Shown: piece by piece, positions 6,403-13,560 of the stretch
Layout of the letters: each line of letters opens with the position of its first letter
Numbering within the stretch: position 1 is the stretch's first letter
Source: a virus
IMG/VR virus record: IMGVR_UViG_3300040806_002508
Location: 1-24,833 of that record
Strand: one strand, 5' to 3'
DNA: 24,833 nt
The notes under the pieces: model-generated
Database searches by the model: none
The model's input: only the letters and a program-made list of their open reading frames with translations
What the model was told of the DNA's origin: nothing
Made by a program: the position numbers and the translations under genes

Positions 6403-6838
6403 TGCCAGGTAGTTTTGTCATCTGTCGCATACCACCAGTGTTGACATATCCTGCCTGCATTCTGTTCTGATCTGGTTCGTCTTCTGATACCAACAAGATG
6501 TCATTCTCGTCAATCATTCGTACTTCTAGTTCCACGCCCTCTTTCTTGACCTTGAGTGCTCTGGACCATCTGCCGTGTGCCACAAGCAACCACTGGCCTA
6601 CTTTTACATCTTCCTGCTTGTTGCCGATTGCATACACCTTGCCCCATCGCGGATGTATTCCTCCCTGTGTGCCGTCGTCGTCTGTGAGTATTATCCCACC
6701 TTTGGTCTTGGTCTCACCAAAGTGCATGTTGGACACTAAAACTCTCTTCTTGAGTGGTGTGATGTCCGAATCAACAGTGTATTGTTTTCCACCGTGTGAT
6801 CCAAAACCCTTTGATTGTAAGTCTTCTAATTGTCCCAT
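6395..6838 (-). CDS. GroES-like co-chaperonin (gp31-type analogue)
   Basis: This 147-residue protein carries a Cpn10-type core. ITPLKKRVLVSNM opens the barrel. KTKGGIILTDDDGTQGG looks like the mobile loop that docks on GroEL. GKVYAIGNKQEDVKVGQWLLVAHG and ENDILLVSE complete the fold. T4 encodes gp31 to replace host GroES for capsid-protein folding, and this gene probably does the same job. It is longer than bacterial GroES (about 97) because of an N-terminal extension, a longer loop with R-W-x-R-A-L, and a Gly/Asn-rich tail. It is first in an overlapping three-gene set. Confidence 0.8.
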   Translation of the reverse strand: MGQLEDLQSKGFGSHGGKQYTVDSDITPLKKRVLVSNMHFGETKTKGGIILTDDDGTQGGIHPRWGKVYAIGNKQEDVKVGQWLLVAHGRWSRALKVKKEGVELEVRMIDENDILLVSEDEPDQNRMQAGYVNTGGMRQMTKLPGND

Positions 6839-6859
6839 TATAGGATTATTTTAACAGAT

Positions 6860-7330
6860 TTATTCCAGTCCGTCAAGTGCGGCGTCTATGCCTTTTTTGG
6901 CTGTGCTCTCAGTCTTAGGTTTGAACACCTCAACTGGTTTTGCCTCAGGTGCCGGTTCAACTTTTGGTGCTGGTGCAACTTCAACTTTTTTTGGCTGTGG
7001 TGCGACCGTTTTCTTTGGTGCCGGTTTGGCCGCCACTGGTGTCATCTTCTGCACAGTCTGTTTGACTGGTTCAGATTTAACTGCCGGTGTTGCCTTTCCT
7101 TTTGTTGGAGTGTCGCTGACCATTCCTTTTGGTTGCTCGTAATATTTTTGTATTACTGCTTCTTTTTTAGTCACAATAGAACCACTTGGTCCTATAACGT
7201 CTCCCCTTGCGTTGACATTCATATTACCAACTGCCTGAACAGACTCATTGGCCGCTCTCAGTTTTTCTATGTCAACCATACGTCCTTGCATAGTCCTATA
7301 CATTCTTTTTCTTGGTGCTCTTGCTACCAT
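6860..7330 (-). CDS. Lys/Pro/Ala-rich phage protein, possibly structural
   Basis: This 156-residue protein has an ordered N-terminal half (RMYRTMQGRMVDIEKLRAAN, then NVNARGDVIGPSG). The second half is low-complexity and made of Lys, Pro, Ala and Val (VAAKPAPKKTVAPQPKK and similar). The tail is probably unstructured. I recall similar N-termini in T4-like cyanophages but with no assigned role. An AGGAG ribosome-binding site lies 11 nt before the ATG. The long plus-strand frames antisense to it are shadows of this repetitive composition. Confidence 0.7.
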   Translation of the reverse strand: MVARAPRKRMYRTMQGRMVDIEKLRAANESVQAVGNMNVNARGDVIGPSGSIVTKKEAVIQKYYEQPKGMVSDTPTKGKATPAVKSEPVKQTVQKMTPVAAKPAPKKTVAPQPKKVEVAPAPKVEPAPEAKPVEVFKPKTESTAKKGIDAALDGLE

Positions 7331-7358
7331 AATAATATGCTCCTATTACTATTACTTA

Positions 7359-7880
7359 TCATCTCAGAAATTCGGTGATGTCCAAATTGTACAGCAATGG
7401 ATTTATCTTGTGTACCCCTATCAGGAACAAACAGAAACTGGCCACACTTGATCCCCTACCAACACCCCAAACTATGTTGTTTGCTCTCAGTGTGTCTATG
7501 AAGTATATCAGGAACTGTAGCACACGTATGAAATCCTTCTTCTCGAACAGATCATACTCCATCTGTACACGCATCTTCTCCTCATCGTTCTGACACTTGT
7601 CTAACAACCATTGTAGGACATTTATTTGGTAATACTTCTCGGGCATATGCCAATGGTCACAGTTGGCCTTGTCGAATTCCTTGAGTCCTGTTTTCTTTTG
7701 TATGGCTTTCACCACTGGAAGATCTATACCCAACTGCTTCAAACTGTTAGAATACTTGTCAATGTCCTCGAGGTATAATTTTGATATGTCGAAGTCTGGA
7801 TCTGTGTAGAGCAAGTCAATGACATCCTCTTCCGAGAATATCACATCACCAAAATCATTTATTTTTGTCTTTTCCGCCAT
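7359..7880 (-). CDS. Stand-alone DNA polymerase III alpha-like fragment
   Basis: This 173-residue protein ends in VWGVGRGSSVASFCLFLIG followed by HKINPLLYNLDITEFLR. This matches the GRGS box of bacterial DnaE/PolC palm domains, which contacts the incoming nucleotide's triphosphate, and the following PLxYxLxFERFL stretch. The catalytic Asp motifs that lie farther on in DnaE are absent, and the protein stops a few residues after the box. It therefore cannot be a polymerase on its own. The N-terminal 90 residues are acidic and helical. It overlaps the 211-residue gene upstream by 26 nt. It may be a remnant or a repurposed nucleotide/polymerase-binding domain. The missing remainder is not found nearby. 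Confidence 0.65.
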   Translation of the reverse strand: MAEKTKINDFGDVIFSEEDVIDLLYTDPDFDISKLYLEDIDKYSNSLKQLGIDLPVVKAIQKKTGLKEFDKANCDHWHMPEKYYQINVLQWLLDKCQNDEEKMRVQMEYDLFEKKDFIRVLQFLIYFIDTLRANNIVWGVGRGSSVASFCLFLIGVHKINPLLYNLDITEFLR

Positions 7881-8490
7881 CTAGTACCTTTGGTTGGAAT
7901 TCAAATATTTTAGCATGGTACTCGTGCTTGGTGTCAACTGGAATCTCTTGATTGTTCCAACTGAAGTGTCCTGTGTAGATGCCTTTGTCGAGTTCCTGAT
8001 CATATGTTGCCGTGTCTGCCCTCAACCACCATGGATCAAATTTGCTGTATTTCTTAGAAAACCAATCGGGTCTATCTAACAGTATAAGTTCTTTGCTGTC
8101 TTTGTCAACCGTGTAGGTAATACCATCGCCCTGCCACGATGATAGTTCTATGTTGTTGATTATTATCTTGCTGTCCAGTATGCTGTTGGCCTTGCAGTAG
8201 CAAACTGCCGCCATTATCTGATCATAGGGCGGCTTTGGTAATTCAATGAACCTGTTCGTGGTCTGTTTCTTCAACATGAGATAAAGAGGTTCGTCACGCC
8301 ACGTGGTGATAGTGTTGGCGAACACCTGCTCGAAAAGATTTTTCAACCTCTCGAAATATTCTGTTTGTTCTTTAAGACTTGCTGTGTGTGGTGTCAGTGA
8401 TACGTTCAGTTTGTATTCATTTGCGAACAGTTCACCGTCTACTATTATAATTGATTTGAATTTGGTCTTCCAAGTGAATGTGTTTGACAT
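7855..8490 (-). CDS. Conserved phage protein, unknown function (211 aa)
   Basis: No known domain is recognised. The protein is soluble and alpha/beta in feel. It starts NTFTWKTKFKSIIIVDGELF, has a Trp-rich middle (RPDWFSKKYSKFDPWWLRAD) and ends in a Lys/Asp tail (DGGKDKNK). The ATG at 8490 is chosen. An upstream TTG (8493) is in frame but less likely. A GTAAATA late-like motif ends 6 nt before the ATG. Its stop lies inside the next gene (26-nt overlap with the DnaE-like fragment), so the two are coupled. Confidence 0.7.
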   Translation of the reverse strand: MSNTFTWKTKFKSIIIVDGELFANEYKLNVSLTPHTASLKEQTEYFERLKNLFEQVFANTITTWRDEPLYLMLKKQTTNRFIELPKPPYDQIMAAVCYCKANSILDSKIIINNIELSSWQGDGITYTVDKDSKELILLDRPDWFSKKYSKFDPWWLRADTATYDQELDKGIYTGHFSWNNQEIPVDTKHEYHAKIFEFQPKVLDGGKDKNK

Positions 8491-8496
8491 CAAAAC

Positions 8497-8503
8497 TATT
8501 TAC
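8497..8503 (-). promoter_or_regulatory. Late-promoter-like GTAAATA
   Basis: The minus strand reads TAGTAAATAG, one base off the ATAAATA form. It overlaps the stop codon of the upstream gene and ends 6 nt before the ATG at 8490. Confidence 0.35.
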
Positions 8504-8757
8504 TAGTCGATGTTGACCAGGTCACCTAGGTCTGGCTCGTTCCTTAACTTCTTGTTGTTCTTGTGCCATTCCTCGATCCGCCTTTCTCTGATCGCGTTTC
8601 TGTATGTGGCCAGTGCGTGTTGGAGTTGTGCCAGCATTTCTGGGTTACGTCCAAATCTTCTCGCGGAGTTGACTTTACGAGAAAGATCTTTTATCCTTTT
8701 AGAAATCTCCTCGTCGGATAGGTTTCCTATTTCTTCTTGTAATGGATGAAAATACAT
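8503..8757 (-). CDS. Small helical charged protein (84 aa)
   Basis: The product is 84 residues and almost entirely charged helix: LSDEEISKRIKDLSRKVNSA, then RNAIRERRIEEWHKNNKKL. It is probably a coiled coil or helical hairpin. The function is unknown. A strong ribosome-binding site (AGGAGGT at 8762-8768) is spaced correctly for the ATG at 8757. A GTG at 8760 would be only 1 nt from it, so the ATG is preferred. It lies between structural genes and accessory genes and may be an assembly factor, which is only a positional guess. Confidence 0.7.
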   Translation of the reverse strand: MYFHPLQEEIGNLSDEEISKRIKDLSRKVNSARRFGRNPEMLAQLQHALATYRNAIRERRIEEWHKNNKKLRNEPDLGDLVNID

Positions 8758-8769
8758 CACTACCTCCTA

Positions 8770-9333
8770 TTAGATGTAGTTGTTTCCTAATTGGTGCATC
8801 AAAATTGTTGTACCATTATCTGGTGTCATGAATTCATAAAGATATCTTCCAGAAGTTGGAACCGTGATTGTGTCTGATGATCCGTCGCCGCCTGACACGT
8901 TACCTGCCACTAGTACAGCACTTGGTATTGTCAAAGTGTGTGCAGTGCTGGCAAATGTGACATCTAGTATTATTCTGCCTAATGTTGTTGTTGCCGGCAG
9001 GTTTGTGAAAGTTAATGTACACGCTCCACTGGTTGTCAATGTCTGGTAATGTCCATTTTCGTGATTGAGCGTGATCGATCCTGATGCTGTACCGTGTGGA
9101 TATACCACCTCGCTTATGTCTTTGATTTTGGCTCTAAGGACTTCATTATCAGCGAAGTTACTTGAAGCGTTCAAACTTGCTTTGTTTGTTTGAAGATCTT
9201 CTATTTCTGTCTTTGCTTCTGTGAAATTTGTTTTGGTTGCTGAAAAGTTATCCCTGAAGCCTTGTGAACTGTTGTCCTGACCGGCCTTTGGATATGTTCC
9301 GTCTATGTTTCCTGGTACTATGTTACTAGCCAT
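8770..9333 (-). CDS. Small virion/fibre-type structural protein
   Basis: This 187-residue protein has an N-terminal module (VPGNIDGTYPKAGQDNSSQG, then FRDNFSATKTNF and a helical linker TEAKTEIEDLQTNKASL). I recall this module from structural proteins of T4-like cyanophages. The C-terminal half is beta-rich and Thr/Ser-rich, with TLTFTNLPATTTLGRIILDV and a Gly-rich loop, as in trimeric fibre tips or baseplate attachments. No enzyme motif is present. An ATAAATA element and an AAGGAA ribosome-binding site precede it, the ATAAATA lying inside the 3' end of the 836-residue gene. Confidence 0.7.
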   Translation of the reverse strand: MASNIVPGNIDGTYPKAGQDNSSQGFRDNFSATKTNFTEAKTEIEDLQTNKASLNASSNFADNEVLRAKIKDISEVVYPHGTASGSITLNHENGHYQTLTTSGACTLTFTNLPATTTLGRIILDVTFASTAHTLTIPSAVLVAGNVSGGDGSSDTITVPTSGRYLYEFMTPDNGTTILMHQLGNNYI

Positions 9334-9336
9334 TGA

Positions 9337-11847
9337 TTAAATTCCTTTGTCCTTAAATTTAAGATATTTATCGTTGCTTCTCTCCACCTTTATTATTGTG
9401 CCCGCCTGTGGTACTTCCTTGGTAAAAGTGATTGTTGTCTTTTTAGTCGTTGTGTTGTGAGAAAGTGTGATGCCAAACTCGTGATCCGCTGATCTCAGAG
9501 TTCCGTCCGCTGTCAGATAAGTTGGCTTGATGTTGTTGTCCGCAGTAACACCTTGTCCAACGTACACTGTGTTTGTGCCTTCCTTGACTAAGATGTCCTC
9601 CTCGTGTATCAATTCGTCCACGACGAAACTGCTTGTTGTTCCGTCTGCTGTGAATGTTTCCGTGGCAACTTTGCTCTTGGTTATGAGATATCTGTCTATA
9701 ATAAATTTAATTTTTTTGAAATCCAGAGATTTATCTTCTATTCTTTTCTTGATCAACGCGGATGTTCCTGGTTTACAGTAACAGATAGGCACTGCTGTCA
9801 CGTATCCCAATGGTGCCAGGTCCCCTGCCTGTGTTGTCTTCATCCAAAGTGGCAGATAATCCCATTCCTTGTGTCCCAGGCTCTTCATCCTTGACCTCAT
9901 ATTAGCCACAGCGTTGGGATAAACTTTCTCTATGAACCCTAGGTCAGCACTCAATTGATTGGCATAACGCACTTTGGATCCTGCTGTGCTGAAAGAAAGA
10001 CCGCCGTCTGTTGTGATCTCATAGTCTACATAATCCGCAGAGGCATTCATGCTTGAGGCTCTAGGTCCCAGCATTGGTTTAACGACATCGCTTCTCAGAT
10101 TCACGGAACTGCTTACCGCATTTCCGTCATTGTTCACAAGGTCATCTTTTACATCAACGTATACCACCTCGTACTTGACTGTGGTGCCTTCTTTGGCCAC
10201 CGCTGTCTTTATACCTCCGAAGTAAAGTGTTTTTGGAGAGTGATTCTGTTCCATCTGTTGTTGGAACGTGGTCAGTGTCTTTGATTCAAGACCTGACATC
10301 ATGAGCATCTCTGGTTTCGACTTCATACCAAAGTTACTGTCTTCTCCTCTGTAAATGTATTCCGAGGAGTTGATGTTTGGATCCTGTGCTATGTTGTAGA
10401 ATATGTTTTGGTCTATGAAAGATGTCGCGTGTCCGGTCATGTTTCCGTACTCGGTTTGGGTGTATGGAATGTCCAGGTTCAGTGTGAATTCTTTAGAAGC
10501 CGCCGCCGACTGGTATTGATCACTCACAGTCACCGTGAATGTGTACGCTCTTGTGGAATCTGTGAAGTCACTTGGATCGATGGAACCCAACAAGTTGCCC
10601 TGCTCTGAGAGAGTTATACCTGTAGGCAGTGATCCTGAAGTCAACGAGTAGGTGAGAACCCTATCGCTTTCCTCAGCGACTGCCTCTATGGACAACATAC
10701 TTGGAATGTCCGCTTTCAGTGTTCCTATCACTGTTGGTGTTGTGAATGCTATTCCGATATCTATCTCACCGATCACTTTCATCGTGAACGTTTGGTCTGT
10801 GAATACATTTAGGCCCGTGGTTATGGTCCTGTTTGCCCTCACAGTGAAGGTGTAGGTTGTCTCTACCGCTGACTGGCTAGCCAATGTTCCATAGATCTCA
10901 CCGGAGTTAATATCTATAAGGAATCCACTTGGTAAAGATCCTGATTGGATTGAATATTCTAGATCCCCCTGTAATGGATCGAAATCCTCGACCTCGATCT
11001 TGATGACGACAGCGTTGTCGTGTCTGAAAGTTCCAAGGTCCGAACCTGTCTTGAAAACCGGTCTCCTGCTGGCACTTAGGTCCATCGTCAAAGGTGAATT
11101 TTGTATTTGTGTTGCGTCGATTGTTATTGCTGTGTTTGATACCCTCCAGAAATCCGCAGAGTAGACAAATATTGAATTGTTCTGTTCAACATAACTTGTA
11201 CCATCGGATACCCTGACAACAAAATCAAAGTTTTTGCTTATACTCTTTGTTGTTACTGTCCTATCATATGTTCCGTCGAATTGGTCCTCGTTGCCTGTGC
11301 CGTCGTATCCTCCCCGTTCTCCAAAACGCTGGTCTTCTGTCAGTTCCACAGTACCGGATATCAGTCCATTTTCGCTCATGGTCACACCTGGTGGCAGTGA
11401 GCCCTGAACAATCTCATACACAAGTGTTTGTCCCGCTCTGGTGTCGGAATCAGTGGCCTGCATCTGTAGAGAAACGCTTGAACCATCTATGACCCAGTAC
11501 AATCCAACGCTGGTGCTATCGTCCAGTTGCAGTTGTCCGGAAGCAGTCGTGAAAGTTGGAGTGTCCTCACCTTGAACGTCTAGGGAAAAAGTCCTGTCTG
11601 TGATAGCGGTACCGGCCGTGGCTCGCACGACGAAGGTGTAAAGAGTTCTCTTGGCAACCTCAGCCGGAGTACCTGTCAAGAGCCCGTCCGTTGTTACCTG
11701 CATTCCTGCGGGTAGGCTCCCTGCTATCACGGAGTAAGTTATGGCCGTTGAATCGCTTGTGTTCGCCTCCAATTGGAGAGAATACGCTACTTGTTCATCT
11801 ATAGTTGCAATTTTACCTGCCGTGGTTGTCCACACTGGTGTTGCCAT
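9337..11847 (-). CDS. Large virion protein with Ig-like (He_PIG) repeats
   Basis: This is an 836-residue structural protein. Four repeats carry the LPxG...G.(I/L).G signature of putative Ig domains (He_PIG): LPAGMQVTTDGLLTGT near 45, LPPGVTMSENGLISGT near 151, LPSGF near 305 and LPTGITLSEQGNLLGS near 407. From about residue 465 a non-repeat region follows with Met-rich helices and a KHEWDYLPLWMK-like patch (the visible text is GHKEWDYLPLWMK). A beta-rich C-terminal domain ends at KDKGI. The Ig-like array probably forms a rod or a carbohydrate-contacting surface on the tail or baseplate. A good promoter (ATAAATACC) and ribosome-binding site (AAGGAG) precede the ATG. Confidence 0.8.
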   Translation of the reverse strand: MATPVWTTTAGKIATIDEQVAYSLQLEANTSDSTAITYSVIAGSLPAGMQVTTDGLLTGTPAEVAKRTLYTFVVRATAGTAITDRTFSLDVQGEDTPTFTTASGQLQLDDSTSVGLYWVIDGSSVSLQMQATDSDTRAGQTLVYEIVQGSLPPGVTMSENGLISGTVELTEDQRFGERGGYDGTGNEDQFDGTYDRTVTTKSISKNFDFVVRVSDGTSYVEQNNSIFVYSADFWRVSNTAITIDATQIQNSPLTMDLSASRRPVFKTGSDLGTFRHDNAVVIKIEVEDFDPLQGDLEYSIQSGSLPSGFLIDINSGEIYGTLASQSAVETTYTFTVRANRTITTGLNVFTDQTFTMKVIGEIDIGIAFTTPTVIGTLKADIPSMLSIEAVAEESDRVLTYSLTSGSLPTGITLSEQGNLLGSIDPSDFTDSTRAYTFTVTVSDQYQSAAASKEFTLNLDIPYTQTEYGNMTGHATSFIDQNIFYNIAQDPNINSSEYIYRGEDSNFGMKSKPEMLMMSGLESKTLTTFQQQMEQNHSPKTLYFGGIKTAVAKEGTTVKYEVVYVDVKDDLVNNDGNAVSSSVNLRSDVVKPMLGPRASSMNASADYVDYEITTDGGLSFSTAGSKVRYANQLSADLGFIEKVYPNAVANMRSRMKSLGHKEWDYLPLWMKTTQAGDLAPLGYVTAVPICYCKPGTSALIKKRIEDKSLDFKKIKFIIDRYLITKSKVATETFTADGTTSSFVVDELIHEEDILVKEGTNTVYVGQGVTADNNIKPTYLTADGTLRSADHEFGITLSHNTTTKKTTITFTKEVPQAGTIIKVERSNDKYLKFKDKGI
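9365..9371 (-). promoter_or_regulatory. Late-promoter-like ATAAATA inside gene end
   Basis: The minus strand reads CGATAAATATC within the last codons of the 836-residue gene (coding D-K-Y). It is 31 nt before the ATG at 9333, with a ribosome-binding site between, so it is a plausible promoter for 8770-9333. Confidence 0.4.
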
Positions 11848-11866
11848 TACTGTACTCCTTACTAGG

Positions 11867-11873
11867 TATTTAT
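11867..11873 (-). promoter_or_regulatory. Late promoter ATAAATA with normal leader
   Basis: The minus strand reads CAATAAATACCTAG, 19 nt before the ATG at 11847, with AAGGAG between. This is a textbook late gene front for the 836-residue protein. Confidence 0.6.
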
Positions 11874-11879
11874 TGGCAA

Positions 11880-12038
11880 TTACCGGCTATTATTCTGTGT
11901 ACGAATCCAGTGTTCCAGGTGCTGTCTGAGGTTCTCCCGTGCGGTCTTGTCCTGTTCACGTCGTATTGCCTCCTCCAAGCGTTTGATCTCGGAATGTGCT
12001 GACTTGCGCCTGTTGTGGTCGTTCCTGTGTTTCCTCAT
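11880..12038 (-). CDS. Small charged coiled-coil protein (52 aa), easily missed
   Basis: This 52-codon frame lies in the 221-nt gap between two large virion genes. It starts ATG AGG AAA at 12038 and ends TAA at 11880. A good ribosome-binding site (AAGGAA) sits a few bases before the ATG. The product is very basic at the start (MRKHRNDHNRRK). It continues as a charged helix with spaced Leu/Ile (EIKRLEEAIRREQDK, then ENLRQHLEHWIRTQ). The stop lies just before the late promoter of the 836-residue gene. The function is unknown. The composition resembles the 84-residue gene at 8503 and would suit a helical assembly or scaffolding peptide. Confidence 0.6.
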   Translation of the reverse strand: MRKHRNDHNRRKSAHSEIKRLEEAIRREQDKTARENLRQHLEHWIRTQNNSR

Positions 12039-12068
12039 TGTTCCTTGTTAAGGATATGCTATGATCTA

Positions 12069-13496
12069 TTAAGATTCGTCGTAGAACGGAATAACTCTCA
12101 TTGTACCGGCGATCTTGATCTTGATATAGCCTGTTGGCGTACCTGGCAATGCCGATGCACCTCCCGCCGATCCCACAGTTGATTGTGTGGCCGTGTTAAG
12201 ATCCACAACTCCAGTACCCTGTGTGCTGATTGAAATGTCACCATCTGATGTATCATTCTGTAAGGTGTCTGCCCTCACAGTTGTGGCCTCCATCAACGTG
12301 AAGTTGGCCTCTGTGGCAGTAAGTTTCACATTGGTACCTCCAACCGCAACGTTCTGTCCTGCGGCAGGTGATAGTGTGATACCGCCTGATGTCGCTGACA
12401 CTGTGTTGCCGTCCAATCTCAAGTTGTCAACATTAAGTTGTCCTGTTGTGGTCTGTGTTCCTGCGTGAGTGATTGGTCCTGTTAGTACGATAGCACCTGT
12501 TCCAGCCGGATCGATCGTTATGTCTCCGTTTGTGTCAGAAGTGATAGTACCGTCTGCGATAATATTCAAGTCACCAACTGCAAAAGTTCCTGTGGTCAAT
12601 GATCCTGACACAGTTGTGTTACCCGTCGTGGCAACGTCCGCCGTGTTCAACGTTCCTACCACTGTTGTGTTTGGTATGATTCTGACCTGTCCTGTTCCCG
12701 ATGCGTCTAGTTCTAGGTTTGCATTCGAGGCGTTGGTTGTGATTGTGTTGTCGGCCATTGAAATACTATCAACGGTCACCGTTCCTGTCATCGTGGCCGC
12801 GTTGATTGTAGGTGCTGTTAGAACTTTATTTGTTAAAGTTTGAGATCCTGTTAGTGTGGCAACCGTTCCATCAATCGCCGTTGTGACTGTGTTTCCCGTC
12901 GCACTTGTGGTTATACCAGTTCCACCAGAGAACTGCATCACCTCCGAATCAAGATCAATTGAATTGGTAGTCGAGTCGTCTGCTGTGAAATCTAGATCTG
13001 CGGCTGTTACCTGTGCATCAACATAGGCTTTGATAGATTGTTGTGTTGCCAAAGCAGTTGCTGAATCTGATCCCATGGCATCTTCGTCTAGTATACCTGT
13101 TACAGTTGCACCCGACGCCAGTGCCAATGATGTGCTCAAAGTTGTGGCACCTGTGATCGTTGCCGCACCCGCGACATTCAACGTGCCTGTTGTCTGTATG
13201 TTCTCTGCTATTGTGATCTGTGTCGAATCGTCAGAACTCAAGGTCGTGCCAACGAATTTCATCGCACCCAGTTTGATGCTACCTGTGCCATTTGGTGTGA
13301 TGGTTATGTCACCGTTAGTGACCCCTGTTGTGATAGCGAACGTGTTCACATCTAGATTTGCATCAAGCGTGTTGATGTCATTATCTGTACCGTAAAGTTC
13401 CACGAAGTTGTCGTTGATCTTGTCAAATGCTGTTCTTAGTGGATCACCCGTGCCGTCGTTAGCACTTGATCCTATGTTGATGTTCTGTCTAGCCAT
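12069..13496 (-). CDS. Fibre-like structural protein 1 (shared N-module)
   Basis: This 475-residue protein is the first of four paralogues (by position). All begin with a module reading INIG...NDGTGD.LR.A..KIN.NF.ELY, here residues 1-35. The rest is Thr/Ser/Gly/Asn-rich beta-repeat sequence with units such as GDITITPNGTGSIKLG and ANLELDASGTGQVRI. An ATQQSIKAYVDAQV segment, often found in phage fibres, is also present. It ends in a short beta domain (IKIKIAGTMRVIPFYDES). The likely role is a tail-fibre or baseplate-attached fibre. Low sequence complexity makes homology weak outside the module. A late promoter lies 29 nt upstream with AAGGAT between. Confidence 0.75.
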   Translation of the reverse strand: MARQNINIGSSANDGTGDPLRTAFDKINDNFVELYGTDNDINTLDANLDVNTFAITTGVTNGDITITPNGTGSIKLGAMKFVGTTLSSDDSTQITIAENIQTTGTLNVAGAATITGATTLSTSLALASGATVTGILDEDAMGSDSATALATQQSIKAYVDAQVTAADLDFTADDSTTNSIDLDSEVMQFSGGTGITTSATGNTVTTAIDGTVATLTGSQTLTNKVLTAPTINAATMTGTVTVDSISMADNTITTNASNANLELDASGTGQVRIIPNTTVVGTLNTADVATTGNTTVSGSLTTGTFAVGDLNIIADGTITSDTNGDITIDPAGTGAIVLTGPITHAGTQTTTGQLNVDNLRLDGNTVSATSGGITLSPAAGQNVAVGGTNVKLTATEANFTLMEATTVRADTLQNDTSDGDISISTQGTGVVDLNTATQSTVGSAGGASALPGTPTGYIKIKIAGTMRVIPFYDES

Positions 13497-13525
13497 ACTT
13501 TATGTTAATCCTTTTTTGTTATGGG

Positions 13526-13532
13526 TATTTAT
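13526..13532 (-). promoter_or_regulatory. Late promoter ATAAATA
   Basis: The minus strand reads ACGATAAATACCCAT. It lies 29 nt before the ATG at 13496 in the 64-nt gap between two fibre genes. The AAGGAT ribosome-binding site lies downstream of it. Confidence 0.6.
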
Positions 13533-13560
13533 CGTAAATTCTATAAACCTAATGTAATTA

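Noticed and set aside
6830-7378. Plus-strand 182-codon Cys/Phe/Trp-rich frame
   Set aside because: It is antisense to the Lys/Pro/Ala-rich gene. The composition is the mirror of that low-complexity tail.
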